A DNA stretch of 64,000 nucleotides from Couchioplanes azureus (lineage in GTDB: Bacteria; Actinomycetota; Actinomycetes; Mycobacteriales; Micromonosporaceae). The notes under the pieces were generated by a model, which was not told the DNA's origin, did no database searches, and saw only the letters and a program-made list of their open reading frames with translations. This document shows, one piece after another, positions 15,701 through 25,133 of this stretch (positions within the stretch are counted from its first letter, which is position 1; each line of letters begins with the position of its first letter). Location of the stretch: assembly GCF_014648355.1 (NCBI RefSeq), contig NZ_BMQY01000010.1, forward strand, positions 34,684-98,683. The letters run 5' to 3'. The translations under genes and the position numbers were made by a program.

Positions 15701-16651
15701 ATGACAGCGGGTTCCCGCATTGTCGCGATGGGCCACTACCAGCCCTCGCGTGTCGTCACCAACGACGACCTCGCCACGATCGTCGACACCAACGACGAGT
15801 GGATCCGCGACCGGGTCGGCATCGCCGAGCGCCGGATCGCGGACTCCGAGTCGGTCGCCGACATGGCCACCTTCGCCGCGGAGAAGGCGCTCGCGAGCTC
15901 CGGGCTGACCGCCGCCGACATCGACTCGGTCATCGTCGCCACCTGCTCCTCCGTCGACCGCTGTCCGAACGTCGCGACCCGGGTCGCGGCCCGGCTCGGC
16001 ATCACCGCGCCGGCCGCGTACGACCTCAACACCGCCTGCTCCGGGTTCTCGTACGGGCTGGCCTCCGCCGACCACGCGATCCGCGCCGGCGCCACCCGTA
16101 ACGCCATCGTGATCGGCGCCGAGAAGCTGTCCGACCTGATCGACTGGAGCGACCGCAGCACCGCCGTCCTGTTCGGCGACGCTGCCGGCGCCGCGGTGGT
16201 CACCGGCGTCGCCGACGGCGAGCAGGCCGGCATCGGCCCGGTGCTCTGGGGCTCGGCCCCGGAGAAGGGCGACGTGCTGCGCATCGAGGGCTGGCGGCCG
16301 TACATCCAGCAGGAGGGCCAGAGCGTCTTCCGCTGGGCCACCACCGCGCTCGCCCCGTTCGCGCTGCAGACCCTCGAGCGGGCCGGGGTCAAGCCCGAGG
16401 AGCTGGCGGCGTTCGTGCCGCACCAGGCCAACACCCGCATCATCGACGGCATCGTCAAGCGCCTGGGCCTGGGCCCGGACGTGGTCGTCGCCAAGGATCT
16501 CGTCGAGTCCGGCAACACCTCCGCGGCGAGCATGCCGCTGGCCCTGTCCAAGCTGATCGAGCGCCGCGAGGTGCCCTCGGGCGCCCCGGTGCTGCTGTTC
16601 GGCTTCGGCGGCGGCCTCACCTACGCCGGGCAGGTCGTCCGCTGCCCCTGA
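15701..16651 (+). CDS. fabH: 3-oxoacyl-ACP synthase III
   Basis: A 316-residue KAS III that condenses an acyl-CoA primer with malonyl-ACP to start fatty acid chains. The Cys-His-Asn triad is visible: NTACSGFSYGLA (Cys about 113), HQANTRIIDG (His about 245) and ESGNTSAASMPLAL (Asn about 275). GAAGGAGGAGCACC precedes the ATG by normal spacing and the gap to fabD is 31 bp, so the genes are one operon. In branched-chain actinomycetes such FabH enzymes favour branched primers; this cannot be read from the sequence here. Confidence 0.96.
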   Translation: MTAGSRIVAMGHYQPSRVVTNDDLATIVDTNDEWIRDRVGIAERRIADSESVADMATFAAEKALASSGLTAADIDSVIVATCSSVDRCPNVATRVAARLGITAPAAYDLNTACSGFSYGLASADHAIRAGATRNAIVIGAEKLSDLIDWSDRSTAVLFGDAAGAAVVTGVADGEQAGIGPVLWGSAPEKGDVLRIEGWRPYIQQEGQSVFRWATTALAPFALQTLERAGVKPEELAAFVPHQANTRIIDGIVKRLGLGPDVVVAKDLVESGNTSAASMPLALSKLIERREVPSGAPVLLFGFGGGLTYAGQVVRCP

Positions 16652-16708
16652 GCAGCGGTCCGGCCGTCCGTCGAGTTCTCACCCACCATCGAGAGGAACC
16701 ACCGAACA

Positions 16709-16951
16709 ATGGCTACCCGCGCTGAGATCACCTCCGGCCTCGCCGAGATCCTGGAGGAGGTCGCCGGGGTGAACCCGGACGACGTCGCCGAGGAGAAGTC
16801 CTTCACCGACGACCTGGACGTGGACTCGCTCTCCATGGTCGAGGTCGTGGTGGCCGCCGAGGAGAAGTTCGGCGTCAAGATCCCCGACAACGAGGTGCAG
16901 AACCTCAAGACCGTCGGCGACGCCGTCTCCTTCATCGAGGCGAACCACTGA
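16709..16951 (+). CDS. acpP: Acyl carrier protein
   Basis: An 80-residue acidic carrier protein. The phosphopantetheine serine lies in the DVDSLSMVEVV motif (Ser about 41). The 57-bp leader after fabH contains GAGAGGAACC before the ATG, and the stop is one base from the fabF start. It shuttles acyl intermediates between FabD, FabH and FabF, all encoded alongside. Confidence 0.97.
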   Translation: MATRAEITSGLAEILEEVAGVNPDDVAEEKSFTDDLDVDSLSMVEVVVAAEEKFGVKIPDNEVQNLKTVGDAVSFIEANH

Positions 16952-16952
16952 C

Positions 16953-18179
16953 ATGAGCTCCACAGACGTCGTCGTCACCGGGCTCGGCGCGACGACCCCG
17001 CTCGGCGGGGACGTCGCGTCCACCTGGGACGCCATGCTCAACGGCCGCTCCGGGGTGGGTGCGCTCACCCAGGAGTGGGCCGGGCAGTTGCCCGTACGCA
17101 TCGCCGCCGCGCTCGCCGTCGACCCCTCCGAGGTGCTGGAGCGGGTGCGGCTGCGCAAGCTCGACCGCTCCGAGGCGATCGCCCTCATCGCCGCGCACCA
17201 GGCCTGGGCCGATGCCGGCCTGGCCGACTCCGGTCTCGACCCCGAGCGGCTCGCCGTCAGCTTCGGCAGCGGCATCGGCGGCGCCACCACCCTGCTCGAC
17301 CAGGACGACATCCTGGAGGCCTCCGGGCCGCGCCGGGTCAGTCCGCACACCGTGCCGATGCTCATGCCCAACGGCCCCGCCGCCTGGGTCGGCATCGAGC
17401 TCGGCGCGCAGGCCGGCGTGCACTCCATGGCCAGCGCCTGCGCCACCGGCGCGGAAGCGATGGCGCTGGGTCTCGACCTGATCCGCTCCGGCCGGGCCGA
17501 CGTGGTCGTGGCAGGTGGCACCGAGGCGGTCATCCACCCGCTGCCCATCGCCGGCTTCGCCTCGATGCGCGCCATGTCGACGCGCAACGACGACCCGGAA
17601 CGGGCCTCGCGCCCCTGGGACAAGGGCCGCGACGGCTTCGTGCTGGGCGAGGGCGCGGGCGCGCTCGTGCTCGAGCGCGCCGACCACGCCGCCGCGCGCG
17701 GCGCCACCGTGTACGCCCGCCTCGCCGGCGCCGGCATCACCTCGGACGGCTTCGACATCGTCCAGCCGCACCCGGAGTGCCTCGGCGGTATCCGCGCGAT
17801 GACCAGGGCGATCCGCGACGCCGGGCTCACCGGCGCCGACATCGCGCACGTCAACGCCCACGCCACCTCGACCCCGGTCGGTGACATGGGCGAGATCAAG
17901 GGCATCCGGGCCGCGGTCGGCGACCACCCGGTGCTCACCTCCACCAAGTCGATGTCCGGTCACCTGCTCGGTGCCGCGGGCGCGCTCGAGTCGATCGCCA
18001 CCATCCTGGCGATCCGCGACGGCGTCGTCCCGCCGACGATCAACCTGGATGACCCGGACGACCGGCTCGACCTCGACGTGGCCGCGCACAAGGCGCGCCC
18101 GCTCGAGATCGGTGCCGCGATGAACAACTCGTTCGGCTTCGGCGGCCACAACGTGGCGCTCGTCTTCACCCGCGCGTGA
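16953..18179 (+). CDS. fabF: 3-oxoacyl-ACP synthase II
   Basis: A 408-residue KAS II that carries out the elongating condensations with malonyl-ACP. The active-site Cys lies in SMASACATGAEAMALG, and the two histidines are in VNAHATSTPVGD and TKSMSGHLLGAAGA; the C-terminal NNSFGFGGHNVALVF block is present. There is one elongating KAS, as in Streptomyces, rather than the kasA/kasB pair of mycobacteria. It starts 1 bp after acpP and overlaps the open frame that leads into accD. Confidence 0.96.
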   Translation: MSSTDVVVTGLGATTPLGGDVASTWDAMLNGRSGVGALTQEWAGQLPVRIAAALAVDPSEVLERVRLRKLDRSEAIALIAAHQAWADAGLADSGLDPERLAVSFGSGIGGATTLLDQDDILEASGPRRVSPHTVPMLMPNGPAAWVGIELGAQAGVHSMASACATGAEAMALGLDLIRSGRADVVVAGGTEAVIHPLPIAGFASMRAMSTRNDDPERASRPWDKGRDGFVLGEGAGALVLERADHAAARGATVYARLAGAGITSDGFDIVQPHPECLGGIRAMTRAIRDAGLTGADIAHVNAHATSTPVGDMGEIKGIRAAVGDHPVLTSTKSMSGHLLGAAGALESIATILAIRDGVVPPTINLDDPDDRLDLDVAAHKARPLEIGAAMNNSFGFGGHNVALVFTRA

Positions 18180-18205
18180 CCCCTCATCCCAGCTTGGAGA
18201 ACGCC

Positions 18206-19630
18206 GTGACCACGACCTCAACCCCGGCCGACGCGACCGTCGTCGACCACCGCGACCCGGAGGCGCGCCTGCGCGCGCTCTTCGACAGCGGCTCCCTGCG
18301 CCTGCTCGCGCCCAAGGACGACTCGGGCGTGCTGTACGCACGCGGCGAGGTCGACGGCACGCCGGCGATCGCCTTCGCCACCGACGCCACCCGCCAGGGC
18401 GGCGCGATGGGCATGGAGGGCTGCCGGCACGTCGTCGACGCCATCGACACCGCGGTCCGCGAGCGGGTGCCGGTGCTCGGGCTCTGGCACTCCGGCGGCG
18501 CCCGCCTCGCCGAGGGCGTGGTCGCCCTCGACGGCGTCGGCCAGGTGTTCGCGGCGATGGTGCGGGCCTCCGGGCGCGTACCGCAGATCTCCGTGGTGCT
18601 CGGCCCGGCGGCCGGCGGTGCCGCGTACGGCCCGGCGCTGACCGACATCGTGATCATGAGCAAGGGCGGCCGGATCTTCGTGACCGGCCCCGAGGTGGTC
18701 CGCAGCGTCACCGGTGAGCAGGTCGACATGGAGCGGCTGGGCGGCCCGGAGCCGCACGGCCGCCGCTCCGGCGTCGTGCACATCACCACCAAGGACGACG
18801 CGGCCGCCCTCGAGCAGGCGCGCAAGCTCACCGTCCTGCTCGGCCACCAGGGCCGGCTCACCCCGGCGGACGTCCCCGACGGCGCCGACGAGGGCCACGA
18901 CCTGGGTGCCGCGATGCCCTCCGAGGCCAACCGGGCGTACGACGTCAAGCCGGTGGTCAAGGCGCTGCTCGACGAGCCGGGCGTGGAGCTGCACGGCAAG
19001 TGGGCGCCGAACGTCGTCACGACCCTGGGCCGGTTCGCCGGGCGTACGGTCGGCGTGATCGCCAACAACCCGCTGCGCCTCGGCGGCTGCCTCGACGCGT
19101 CCAGCGCCGAGAAGGCGGCCCGGTTCGTGCGGATGTGCGACTCGCTCGGCGTGCCGCTGATCGTGCTGGTCGACGTGCCCGGCTACCTGCCCGGCCTGGG
19201 CCAGGAGTGGGACGGCGTCGTGCGCCGCGGCGCGAAGCTGCTGCACGCGTTCGCCGAGGCCGTCGTCCCGCGGGTCACCCTGGTGACGCGCAAGGCGTAC
19301 GGCGGCGCGTACATCGCGATGAACTCCCGCTCGCTCGGCGCGACCGCGGTCTTCGCCTGGCCCAGCGCGGAGGTGGCGGTCATGGGCGCGAGCGCGGCCG
19401 TGAACATCCTGCACCGCAAGAAGCTGGCGGCGGCGCCGCACGAGGAGCGCGACGCGCTGCGCGAGCAGCTGATCCAGGAGCAGATCGCCACGGCGGGCGG
19501 GGTCAACCGCGCGCTGGAGATCGGCGTCGTGGACGACGTCATCAAGCCGGAGGAGACCCGCCGCCGGCTGGCCGAGGCGCTGGCCGCCGCCCCGGCCGCG
19601 CGCGGCGCGCACGGCAACATCCCGCTCTGA
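18206..19630 (+). CDS. accD: Acyl-CoA carboxylase carboxyltransferase (beta) subunit, AccD6-like
   Basis: A 474-residue carboxyltransferase that transfers CO2 from biotin to acetyl- or propionyl-CoA, making the extender for FabD. Both crotonase-like halves are present: GGAMGMEGCRHVVDAID and PAAGGAAYGPALTD in the first, CLDASSAEKAARFVRMCD and GGAYIAMNSRSLGA in the second. Length and position at the end of the FAS II operon match mycobacterial AccD6 (473 residues). The frame opens at 18176, but TTGGAGAACGCC before the GTG at 18206 marks the start. The biotin-carrying alpha subunit is encoded elsewhere. A terminator follows. Confidence 0.93.
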   Translation: MTTTSTPADATVVDHRDPEARLRALFDSGSLRLLAPKDDSGVLYARGEVDGTPAIAFATDATRQGGAMGMEGCRHVVDAIDTAVRERVPVLGLWHSGGARLAEGVVALDGVGQVFAAMVRASGRVPQISVVLGPAAGGAAYGPALTDIVIMSKGGRIFVTGPEVVRSVTGEQVDMERLGGPEPHGRRSGVVHITTKDDAAALEQARKLTVLLGHQGRLTPADVPDGADEGHDLGAAMPSEANRAYDVKPVVKALLDEPGVELHGKWAPNVVTTLGRFAGRTVGVIANNPLRLGGCLDASSAEKAARFVRMCDSLGVPLIVLVDVPGYLPGLGQEWDGVVRRGAKLLHAFAEAVVPRVTLVTRKAYGGAYIAMNSRSLGATAVFAWPSAEVAVMGASAAVNILHRKKLAAAPHEERDALREQLIQEQIATAGGVNRALEIGVVDDVIKPEETRRRLAEALAAAPAARGAHGNIPL

Positions 19631-19640
19631 CGAAACACGG

Positions 19641-19675
19641 CGAAAGGGGCGCTCCCGGCGGGAGCGCCCCTTTCG
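19641..19675. terminator. Intrinsic terminator after accD
   Basis: A perfect 16-bp stem (19641-19656 with 19660-19675) with GGC loop lies 10 bp after accD and 2 bp before the stop of the convergent glycosidase gene. It probably serves both directions. Confidence 0.85.
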
Positions 19676-19677
19676 TC

Positions 19678-21411
19678 CTATCCGCAGGCGCTGCGCGGCA
19701 GTCCCTTGACCGGAACCGGCGACCTGCCCGGCGCCTTCGCCTTGCCGGCGATCACCGCCGCCAGCGCGGTCAACGAGGCCCGGCTCGACGAGTACGTGGC
19801 CACGAGCACCGGCGAGCGCGCCGCGGCCAGCAGGTACGGGGTGTCCATCACCACGGTGGCCTCCGCCCCGCTGCTGAGGTCGGCGGCGCTGTCCCCGTAC
19901 CCGACGAGGTGGACGACCTTGCCACCCGCTTCCTGGACCGGCACGCCGGCCTGGCGCAGCGCGTCGGCGAGAGCGACCCGCGCGCTCTCCCGGCCGCCGG
20001 AGGCGGTGACGGTGACCGGGCCGCCGACCAGCGGACCGGTGCAGCGCCCCTTGAGGACGGTGACGGCCGCGGCGCTCACCTCGGCGACCGCCTGCCGATG
20101 CGCGGGCGATTCGAGAACGGACAGGGCGGGCTGCGCCACAGCGGTGCGGAACTTCAGGGTGAGGATGCGGGTGACCGCCTCGACCAGCCGCTCCCGCTTC
20201 AGCTCCCCGCTGCGCAGCCCCGCCAGGATGCCGTCCCGCGCGGCGGCGATGTCGGGCGGCATGAGCAGGATGTCGTTGCCCGCGTTCAGGGCCCGCACCG
20301 CGGCCGTGCCGGGCGGCAGCTTCATCGCCGGCGCCATGTTCATCGCGTCGGTGATCGCCACCCCGCCGAACCGCAGCCGGCCGCGCAGCACATCCGTCAT
20401 GATCTTGCGCGAGAACGTCGCCGCGACACCCTTGTCGAGGCCCCGCACGTCCAGGTGACCGGACATGACCGCATCCGCGCCCGCGGCGATGCCCGCCTCG
20501 AACGGCGGACGGTCCGCCTTCTCCCAGGCCGCCGGGCTCTGCCCCACGACCGGAAGCTCGTCGTGGCTGTCGCCGGTGGTGTGGCCGTGCCCCGGGAAAT
20601 GCTTCAGCGTGGCGGACACCCCGGCGGCCCGCAGACCGCGCACGGCCGCCCCCACCTGAGCACCGTTGGCGACCGGATCGGCACCGTACGCGCGGGAGCC
20701 GATGACCGAACTGCCCGCCGGGCCCAGCGTGTCGGCGACCGGGGCGAAGTCGAGGTTCACGCCCATCGCGGCGAGCTCGGTGCCGGCGGCGCGCCAGGCG
20801 GCCTCCGTGAGAGCGGGACGCCCGGCGGCACCGAACGCCATCGCCGACGGCAGCTGGGTGGTGCCGGTCTTGATCCGGGTGACCACCCCGAACTCCTGGT
20901 CCGTGCCGATCAGCAGCGGCGCTCCCCCGGGCAGCTTCCGCGCGGCTTCCTGCAGGCCGTCGGTGAGCGCGCGCACCTGCTGCGGGGTGTCGACATTGGT
21001 CGCCGGGTTGGTGGCACCGGTCGGATCACCCGGCACGAAACCGACGAGGATCAGGCCGCCGAGGTGGAACTTCGCGACCATCTGGGCGGGGGTGTCCACA
21101 CCGGCCAGCCGCTGGTTTCCGGCCGTGGCCGCGGCATCGACCCGGTCGGCGCGGTCACCGTACGCATAGGGCATCAGCACCTGGCCCGCGAGCTGGACGT
21201 CGCTCAGGGTCCTGACCGTCTCCCGCGCGCGGACGGCCGGATCGGAGACGGGCACCACGCTGGCGGGCACGCTCGGGGATGCCGGAGCGGGGGCGGACGC
21301 GGCCGCCGGGTCGGCCTGAGGCTGCGCGGGCGGGTCACTGCCGCAGGCGGCCAGGACCAATCCGACGGGTACGGCCACAGCAACGCGAAACGCCCTATTC
21401 ACGCTCGCCAT
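19678..21411 (-). CDS. Lipoprotein glycoside hydrolase family 3 (NagZ-like beta-N-acetylhexosaminidase)
   Basis: A 577-residue exported GH3 enzyme. The signal peptide ends in the lipobox LAAC, followed by a Pro/Ala-rich linker of about 45 residues. The catalytic TIM barrel contains LIGTDQEFGVV, the NagZ-type KHFPGHGHTTGDSHDELP block with the acid/base His, and AITDAMNM with the nucleophile Asp. A C-terminal alpha/beta domain follows. It probably removes N-acetylglucosamine from cell wall fragments outside the membrane. The ATG at 21411 has GGAG 8 nt upstream and gives the signal peptide directly, so it beats the upstream start at 21468. Confidence 0.88.
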   Translation of the reverse strand: MASVNRAFRVAVAVPVGLVLAACGSDPPAQPQADPAAASAPAPASPSVPASVVPVSDPAVRARETVRTLSDVQLAGQVLMPYAYGDRADRVDAAATAGNQRLAGVDTPAQMVAKFHLGGLILVGFVPGDPTGATNPATNVDTPQQVRALTDGLQEAARKLPGGAPLLIGTDQEFGVVTRIKTGTTQLPSAMAFGAAGRPALTEAAWRAAGTELAAMGVNLDFAPVADTLGPAGSSVIGSRAYGADPVANGAQVGAAVRGLRAAGVSATLKHFPGHGHTTGDSHDELPVVGQSPAAWEKADRPPFEAGIAAGADAVMSGHLDVRGLDKGVAATFSRKIMTDVLRGRLRFGGVAITDAMNMAPAMKLPPGTAAVRALNAGNDILLMPPDIAAARDGILAGLRSGELKRERLVEAVTRILTLKFRTAVAQPALSVLESPAHRQAVAEVSAAAVTVLKGRCTGPLVGGPVTVTASGGRESARVALADALRQAGVPVQEAGGKVVHLVGYGDSAADLSSGAEATVVMDTPYLLAAARSPVLVATYSSSRASLTALAAVIAGKAKAPGRSPVPVKGLPRSACG

Positions 21412-21531
21412 TGGACCAGCTCCGCCCGGACATCGACAAACCGGCCACGCGGCCCGGCCGTCGCCCACCCTACGTCGCGCCCCGAGGTTCCCGGCAAGCC
21501 ACCGGGTGTCCGGCGGCTCCGGGCCCTTCGG

Positions 21532-22023
21532 TCAGCCGACTCGGGTGAGGAGGGTGACCGGGGCGCCGTCGCCGGCGTAGCGGTAGGGCTCCAGCTCGGC
21601 GTCCCAGGCGGTGCCCAGCGCCTTGTCCAGGGCGTGCGACAGCGCCTCCGGGGCACGCGCCGAGGCCATGATCGCGCGGAGGCGGTCCTCGCCGATCTGG
21701 ATGTCGCCGGAGGCGCCGATCGTGCCGCGGAACAGGCCGCGGCCCGGGACGTGCATGAAGCGTTCCCCGTCCATGCCGGGACTCGGCTCCTCGGTGACCT
21801 CGAAACGGATCATGGGCCACTGCCGGAGGGCAGCAGCCAGCTCGGCGCCAGTGCCGGGCCTTCCGGTCCAGCTGCACTCGGACCGCCGCATGCCGGGATC
21901 GACCGGCTGCGCAGTCCAGTGCAAGGTGACCGGCGCGGTCAGGACGCGCGCGATCGCCCACTCGACGTGCTGGCACACGGCGAGTGGGGTCGAGTGGACG
22001 TATACGACGCCACACGTTGGCAC
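21532..22023 (-). CDS. DUF3145 family protein
   Basis: A 163-residue protein of the actinobacterial DUF3145 family (SCO2391-like), of unknown function. The family's trademark start, TCGVVYVHSTPLAVCQHVEW, is intact. It often sits just beyond the FAS II operon, as here. GGGAGG lies 5 nt before the GTG at 22023. No catalytic or membrane features are visible. Confidence 0.85.
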   Translation of the reverse strand: MPTCGVVYVHSTPLAVCQHVEWAIARVLTAPVTLHWTAQPVDPGMRRSECSWTGRPGTGAELAAALRQWPMIRFEVTEEPSPGMDGERFMHVPGRGLFRGTIGASGDIQIGEDRLRAIMASARAPEALSHALDKALGTAWDAELEPYRYAGDGAPVTLLTRVG

Positions 22024-22211
22024 GGTGACCTCCCGGAGACCGAGGTGCGTCTTCCCCTACGACCTCGACCGCGGTTGATCGTGCTCCATGATGCCGGGTG
22101 GTACGGATGGTGCGCCAGAGAAACCGCAATATCGACATGTGAATGGCCGTAGTGGCACACCTGACCTAACGGACCAGCCCGCTCCCGCGGTGCGGCCCAG
22201 AGACGGTCGTG

Positions 22212-22217
22212 TAAGAT
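22212..22217 (+). promoter_or_regulatory. Putative -10 element for the 109-residue protein gene
   Basis: TAAGAT matches the actinobacterial TANNNT -10. It would give a leader of about 40 nt containing the ribosome site AAGGAG at 22254-22259. Confidence 0.45.
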
Positions 22218-22266
22218 TGCTCCGGCGTTTTATGCCGACACCCGTTCTTTCCCAAGGAGTACCGCC

Positions 22267-22596
22267 GTGGCGAGCAACACCTCAAAGACCGCCCGCGCAT
22301 CCGTCCGCGCCGGCCAGGCAGGCCAGGGTGGCGCCCTCAGCGTGCTCGGTGAGTTCAAGTACCTCATCCCGCTGGCGAACGGCCGGTTCGCGTACGTGCG
22401 CAACCTGACCAACGGCAGGACCGCGCACCTCAAGACCGACTCGGACGCGTTCATCGAGGAGATCCGCTCCCTCGCCGCGGCGGGCCACGGCGCCAAGATC
22501 CGCGCGGAGCTGCAGAGCTACGAGCAGAACTTCCCGGAGCACGGCTGGGCCGCCACCGAGAAGCGCCTCGTCGACGCGGGCGTCTTCGAGGGCTGA
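22267..22596 (+). CDS. Small conserved hypothetical protein
   Basis: A 109-residue protein starting at GTG with AAGGAG 7 nt upstream. The first 25 residues are Ala/Gly/Ser-rich and basic (TSKTARASVRAGQAGQGG); the rest is a compact mixed domain (FKYLIPLANGRFAYVRNLTN, then a helical region). I do not recognise the family. It has its own promoter-like element and a strong downstream terminator, so it is probably a monocistronic, well-expressed gene. Confidence 0.75.
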   Translation: MASNTSKTARASVRAGQAGQGGALSVLGEFKYLIPLANGRFAYVRNLTNGRTAHLKTDSDAFIEEIRSLAAAGHGAKIRAELQSYEQNFPEHGWAATEKRLVDAGVFEG

Positions 22597-22680
22597 GCCT
22601 GTCCTCGAAGGCTGGCTCTCTCTTCTGCCGGGCCTCTCGTCGAAGGCCGGTCATCTCTTCTCGGAGGCTGAGTTCTTCTC

Positions 22681-22716
22681 CGAGGGGATGAGCCGCGCTT
22701 CGAGGGGATGAGCCGC
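22681..22716 (+). repeat. Two 16-bp direct repeats in a decayed repeat tract
   Basis: CGAGGGGATGAGCCGC occurs at 22681-22696 and 22701-22716. The preceding 80 bp contains looser copies of CGAAGGCTGG/CGAAGGCCGG/GGAGGCTGAG. The 22597-22946 gap holds no credible gene. Confidence 0.6.
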
Positions 22717-22726
22717 ACAGGCTTCC

Positions 22727-22764
22727 AGGCGCTCCCCGGGCATGATGCCCGGGGAGCGCCTTTT
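22727..22764 (+). terminator. Strong intrinsic terminator
   Basis: A near-uninterrupted inverted repeat of about 17 bp (22727-22743 with 22745-22761) is followed by TTTT. It is located about 130 bp after the 109-residue protein gene. Confidence 0.85.
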
Positions 22765-22946
22765 GGCATTCGCCAGGCCAGGAACGACCTACGGGCGCAA
22801 CCCGGCATAACGGCTCAAAGCGCACCGACGAGGCGCTCCCGGGCCTTCCGGCGACCGAGTAGCAGCTCCCGGCCCGCCCAGAGATCAGGTCGGCCCGCTC
22901 GGGCCGGCCCGAGGCACCGGCCCGCCGCTCGACGTCGGGGCGCGGA

Positions 22947-23795
22947 TCAGGTCAGCAGCTCGACCCGGCCGGTGTCCAGGTCGTAGACCGCTCCGGCGAT
23001 GCTCACCGTGCCCGCGGCCACCGACTCCGGGACTCCTGCCACGTCGCGCATGCGGCGTACGGTGCGGACCACGTGTGCCCGCATGGCCTTCGCCGTCACG
23101 TCGGGGTCGTCGAGGCCTACGCCGCGCACCGCCGGGGCGATCTCGTCGACCAGGTAGCCCACGTCGCCGTCCGGGCGGGAGCCGGTGCGCAGGGCGGAGA
23201 CCGTCGCGTCCACCGCGCCGCAGCGGACGTGGCCGAGGACCATGATCAGCGGCACCTTCAGGGCGGAGACCGCGAAGCCGACCGAGCCCAGCACCGCGCG
23301 GTCGACGACGTGGCCGCCGGAGCGGATCACGCAGATCGAGCCGAAGGTCTGGTCGAAGATGGCCTCGAGCGGGACCCGGGAGTCGATGCAGCCCACCACG
23401 ACCGCGTGCGGAAGCTGACCGATGGAGGCGGCCGCGGCCGCGGACACGTCATGACCGTGCTCCGGACGGCCGGTGACGAAGCGGCGATTGCCGGCCATCA
23501 GCTCCGCCAGGGCGTCGGCCGGCCGGGTGATCCGGACAGGCGCCGGCTCGGCGGAAGCGGACCACCCTCCAGGCGTGCGCACCCCCGCAGGACCGGCCCC
23601 GCCGCCCATAGCCAGCGAAACGGGCGCGGCCGGCAAAACAGGCGCGGCCGGAGAGACCGGCGCGGCGGAGGAAACCCACGGGCCCGGTGCGGCCGGCGCG
23701 GTCGCGTCCGGCGCGGTCGTCGAGTCGGTGGGCGCGATCACGGCCTGCGGCAGCGGCCGGGGTGCGGGGGCTGGAGCAGGGGTAGGACCCGACAT
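22947..23795 (-). CDS. Beta-class carbonic anhydrase with Pro/Ala-rich N-terminal extension
   Basis: A 282-residue zinc enzyme that interconverts CO2 and bicarbonate. The catalytic domain (about 95-282) has the zinc ligands and dyad of the beta class: GCIDSRVPLE (Cys, Asp-Arg) and GHVRCGAVDA (His, Cys). Ahead of it is a segment of about 90 residues made mainly of Pro, Ala, Ser and Val, without a cleavable signal or membrane helix. The ATG at 23795 is the only evident start. Bicarbonate supply for the carboxylase encoded 3 kb away is possible but inferred. Confidence 0.88.
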   Translation of the reverse strand: MSGPTPAPAPAPRPLPQAVIAPTDSTTAPDATAPAAPGPWVSSAAPVSPAAPVLPAAPVSLAMGGGAGPAGVRTPGGWSASAEPAPVRITRPADALAELMAGNRRFVTGRPEHGHDVSAAAAASIGQLPHAVVVGCIDSRVPLEAIFDQTFGSICVIRSGGHVVDRAVLGSVGFAVSALKVPLIMVLGHVRCGAVDATVSALRTGSRPDGDVGYLVDEIAPAVRGVGLDDPDVTAKAMRAHVVRTVRRMRDVAGVPESVAAGTVSIAGAVYDLDTGRVELLT

Positions 23796-23977
23796 GACAC
23801 CGATTCTTCCCGAGACCCGGCCGGCCGGCAGACGGTCGGAGGCACATCCCGATTTCCGGCGACAGCCTCCTGTCGACTTCCCGAAACATTTTCGTTCTCT
23901 GGTGGCAATTTTGTGCGGGGCGCGTGATGATTGTTACCCGTGGGTACTGCGGGGCCGTGCGATACACGGAGGTGCCC

Positions 23978-24931
23978 ATGCCCGAACGTTCGGAGTTCGC
24001 TCTCGCCGACGGCGTACGGCTGCATGTCGAGACGTCCGGTCCAGTCGACGCGCCGGTGACCGTCGTCTTCCTGCACGGCTGGTGTCTGGATCGGCGCACG
24101 TGGCACTACCAGCTGCGGGCCCTCGAGGGCACGAACACCAGAGTCGTCGCGTACGACGCCCGCGGGCACGGCCGGTCCAGCACCACGCGGCTGCGCTCGG
24201 CCACGCTGCGACAGCTCGGCGACGACCTCGCGGAGGTGATCGACGCGTATGCCCCAGCCGGCCCGGTCGTGCTGGCCGGGCACTCGATGGGCGGCATGAC
24301 GATCATGGAGTACGCGGACTCGTACCCGCGGGAGTTCGCCGAGCGGATCGCCGGGTTGCTGTTCGTCTCCACCACCGCCGAGGGCGCCACCCACACCTGT
24401 TACGGCCTGCCGACCTCGCTGACCCCGTTCCTGCGGGCGGCGGAGCAGACCGGCGCCGCCGCCCTGGCCCGCCTCGGCGCGTGGCGCCCGCACCGGGCCA
24501 TGCTGCCCGCCCTGCGGCCCGGGGTGCGCTGGCTGCTCTTCGGTGAGGAACACGAGCCGGGCGACCTGGAGCTGACCATGTCGGCGGTGGGCCGGGCCTC
24601 GCTGCGGTCGATCGGCGGCTTCCGGGCCTCGGTCGGCGCCCAGCAGCGCCTGCACACGCTCGCCGCCCTGGGCGACGTGCCGGCGGCGGCCCTGGTCGGC
24701 GACAAGGACCGGCTGACCCCGCCCGCCTGCGCGGAGTCGATCGCCCAGGCGCTGACCGGCACCGAGCTCACCGTCTGTCCGGGCGCCGGGCACATGCTGA
24801 TGATGGAACGCCCGGGCCAGGTCACGGCGGCCCTGAACGCCGTCGTCGCCAAGGCGGCCCGGAGCACCCGCGCGGAGCGCCACCGCCGCGGCGTCCGGCT
24901 CCGCCGGGCCGGCTACGACCAGGCCGCCTGA
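23978..24931 (+). CDS. Alpha/beta hydrolase
   Basis: A 317-residue alpha/beta-hydrolase-fold protein. It has the oxyanion-hole HGW motif (VVFLHGWCLDRR), the nucleophile elbow GHSMGG (Ser about 106), acid Asp in LVGDKDRLTP and His in PGAGHMLMME. The family covers esterases, lipases and haloalkane-type hydrolases, so the substrate is unknown. GGAGG is 5-6 nt before the ATG at 23978. It is divergent from the carbonic anhydrase gene across 182 bp. Confidence 0.85.
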   Translation: MPERSEFALADGVRLHVETSGPVDAPVTVVFLHGWCLDRRTWHYQLRALEGTNTRVVAYDARGHGRSSTTRLRSATLRQLGDDLAEVIDAYAPAGPVVLAGHSMGGMTIMEYADSYPREFAERIAGLLFVSTTAEGATHTCYGLPTSLTPFLRAAEQTGAAALARLGAWRPHRAMLPALRPGVRWLLFGEEHEPGDLELTMSAVGRASLRSIGGFRASVGAQQRLHTLAALGDVPAAALVGDKDRLTPPACAESIAQALTGTELTVCPGAGHMLMMERPGQVTAALNAVVAKAARSTRAERHRRGVRLRRAGYDQAA

Positions 24932-25133
24932 CCGCGAAATACGCCCGATCGCGCCGCTGGAGCAGGGAGGATGAACGGATGCCCGCGAGCGGACGGCATC
25001 GGTTCCCGGCGGGCGGACCGCGCGGGAACGGGCGTGCCGCCGTCGACTGCGGGTACGGGCAGGAGTAAGTTCGATTGCCCCCTTCGCCCGGCTGGACGTA
25101 GGGCGGCAGCCAGCCGATCCACAAGCGGGGAGC

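Noticed and set aside
19000..22152. 1050-codon plus-strand frame across accD and the glycosidase gene
   Set aside because: It overlaps accD in another frame and runs antisense through the GH3 and DUF3145 genes; no domain.
24932..25133. Rifamycin-associated element before the HelD-type gene
   Set aside because: No matching inverted repeat is visible in this gap.
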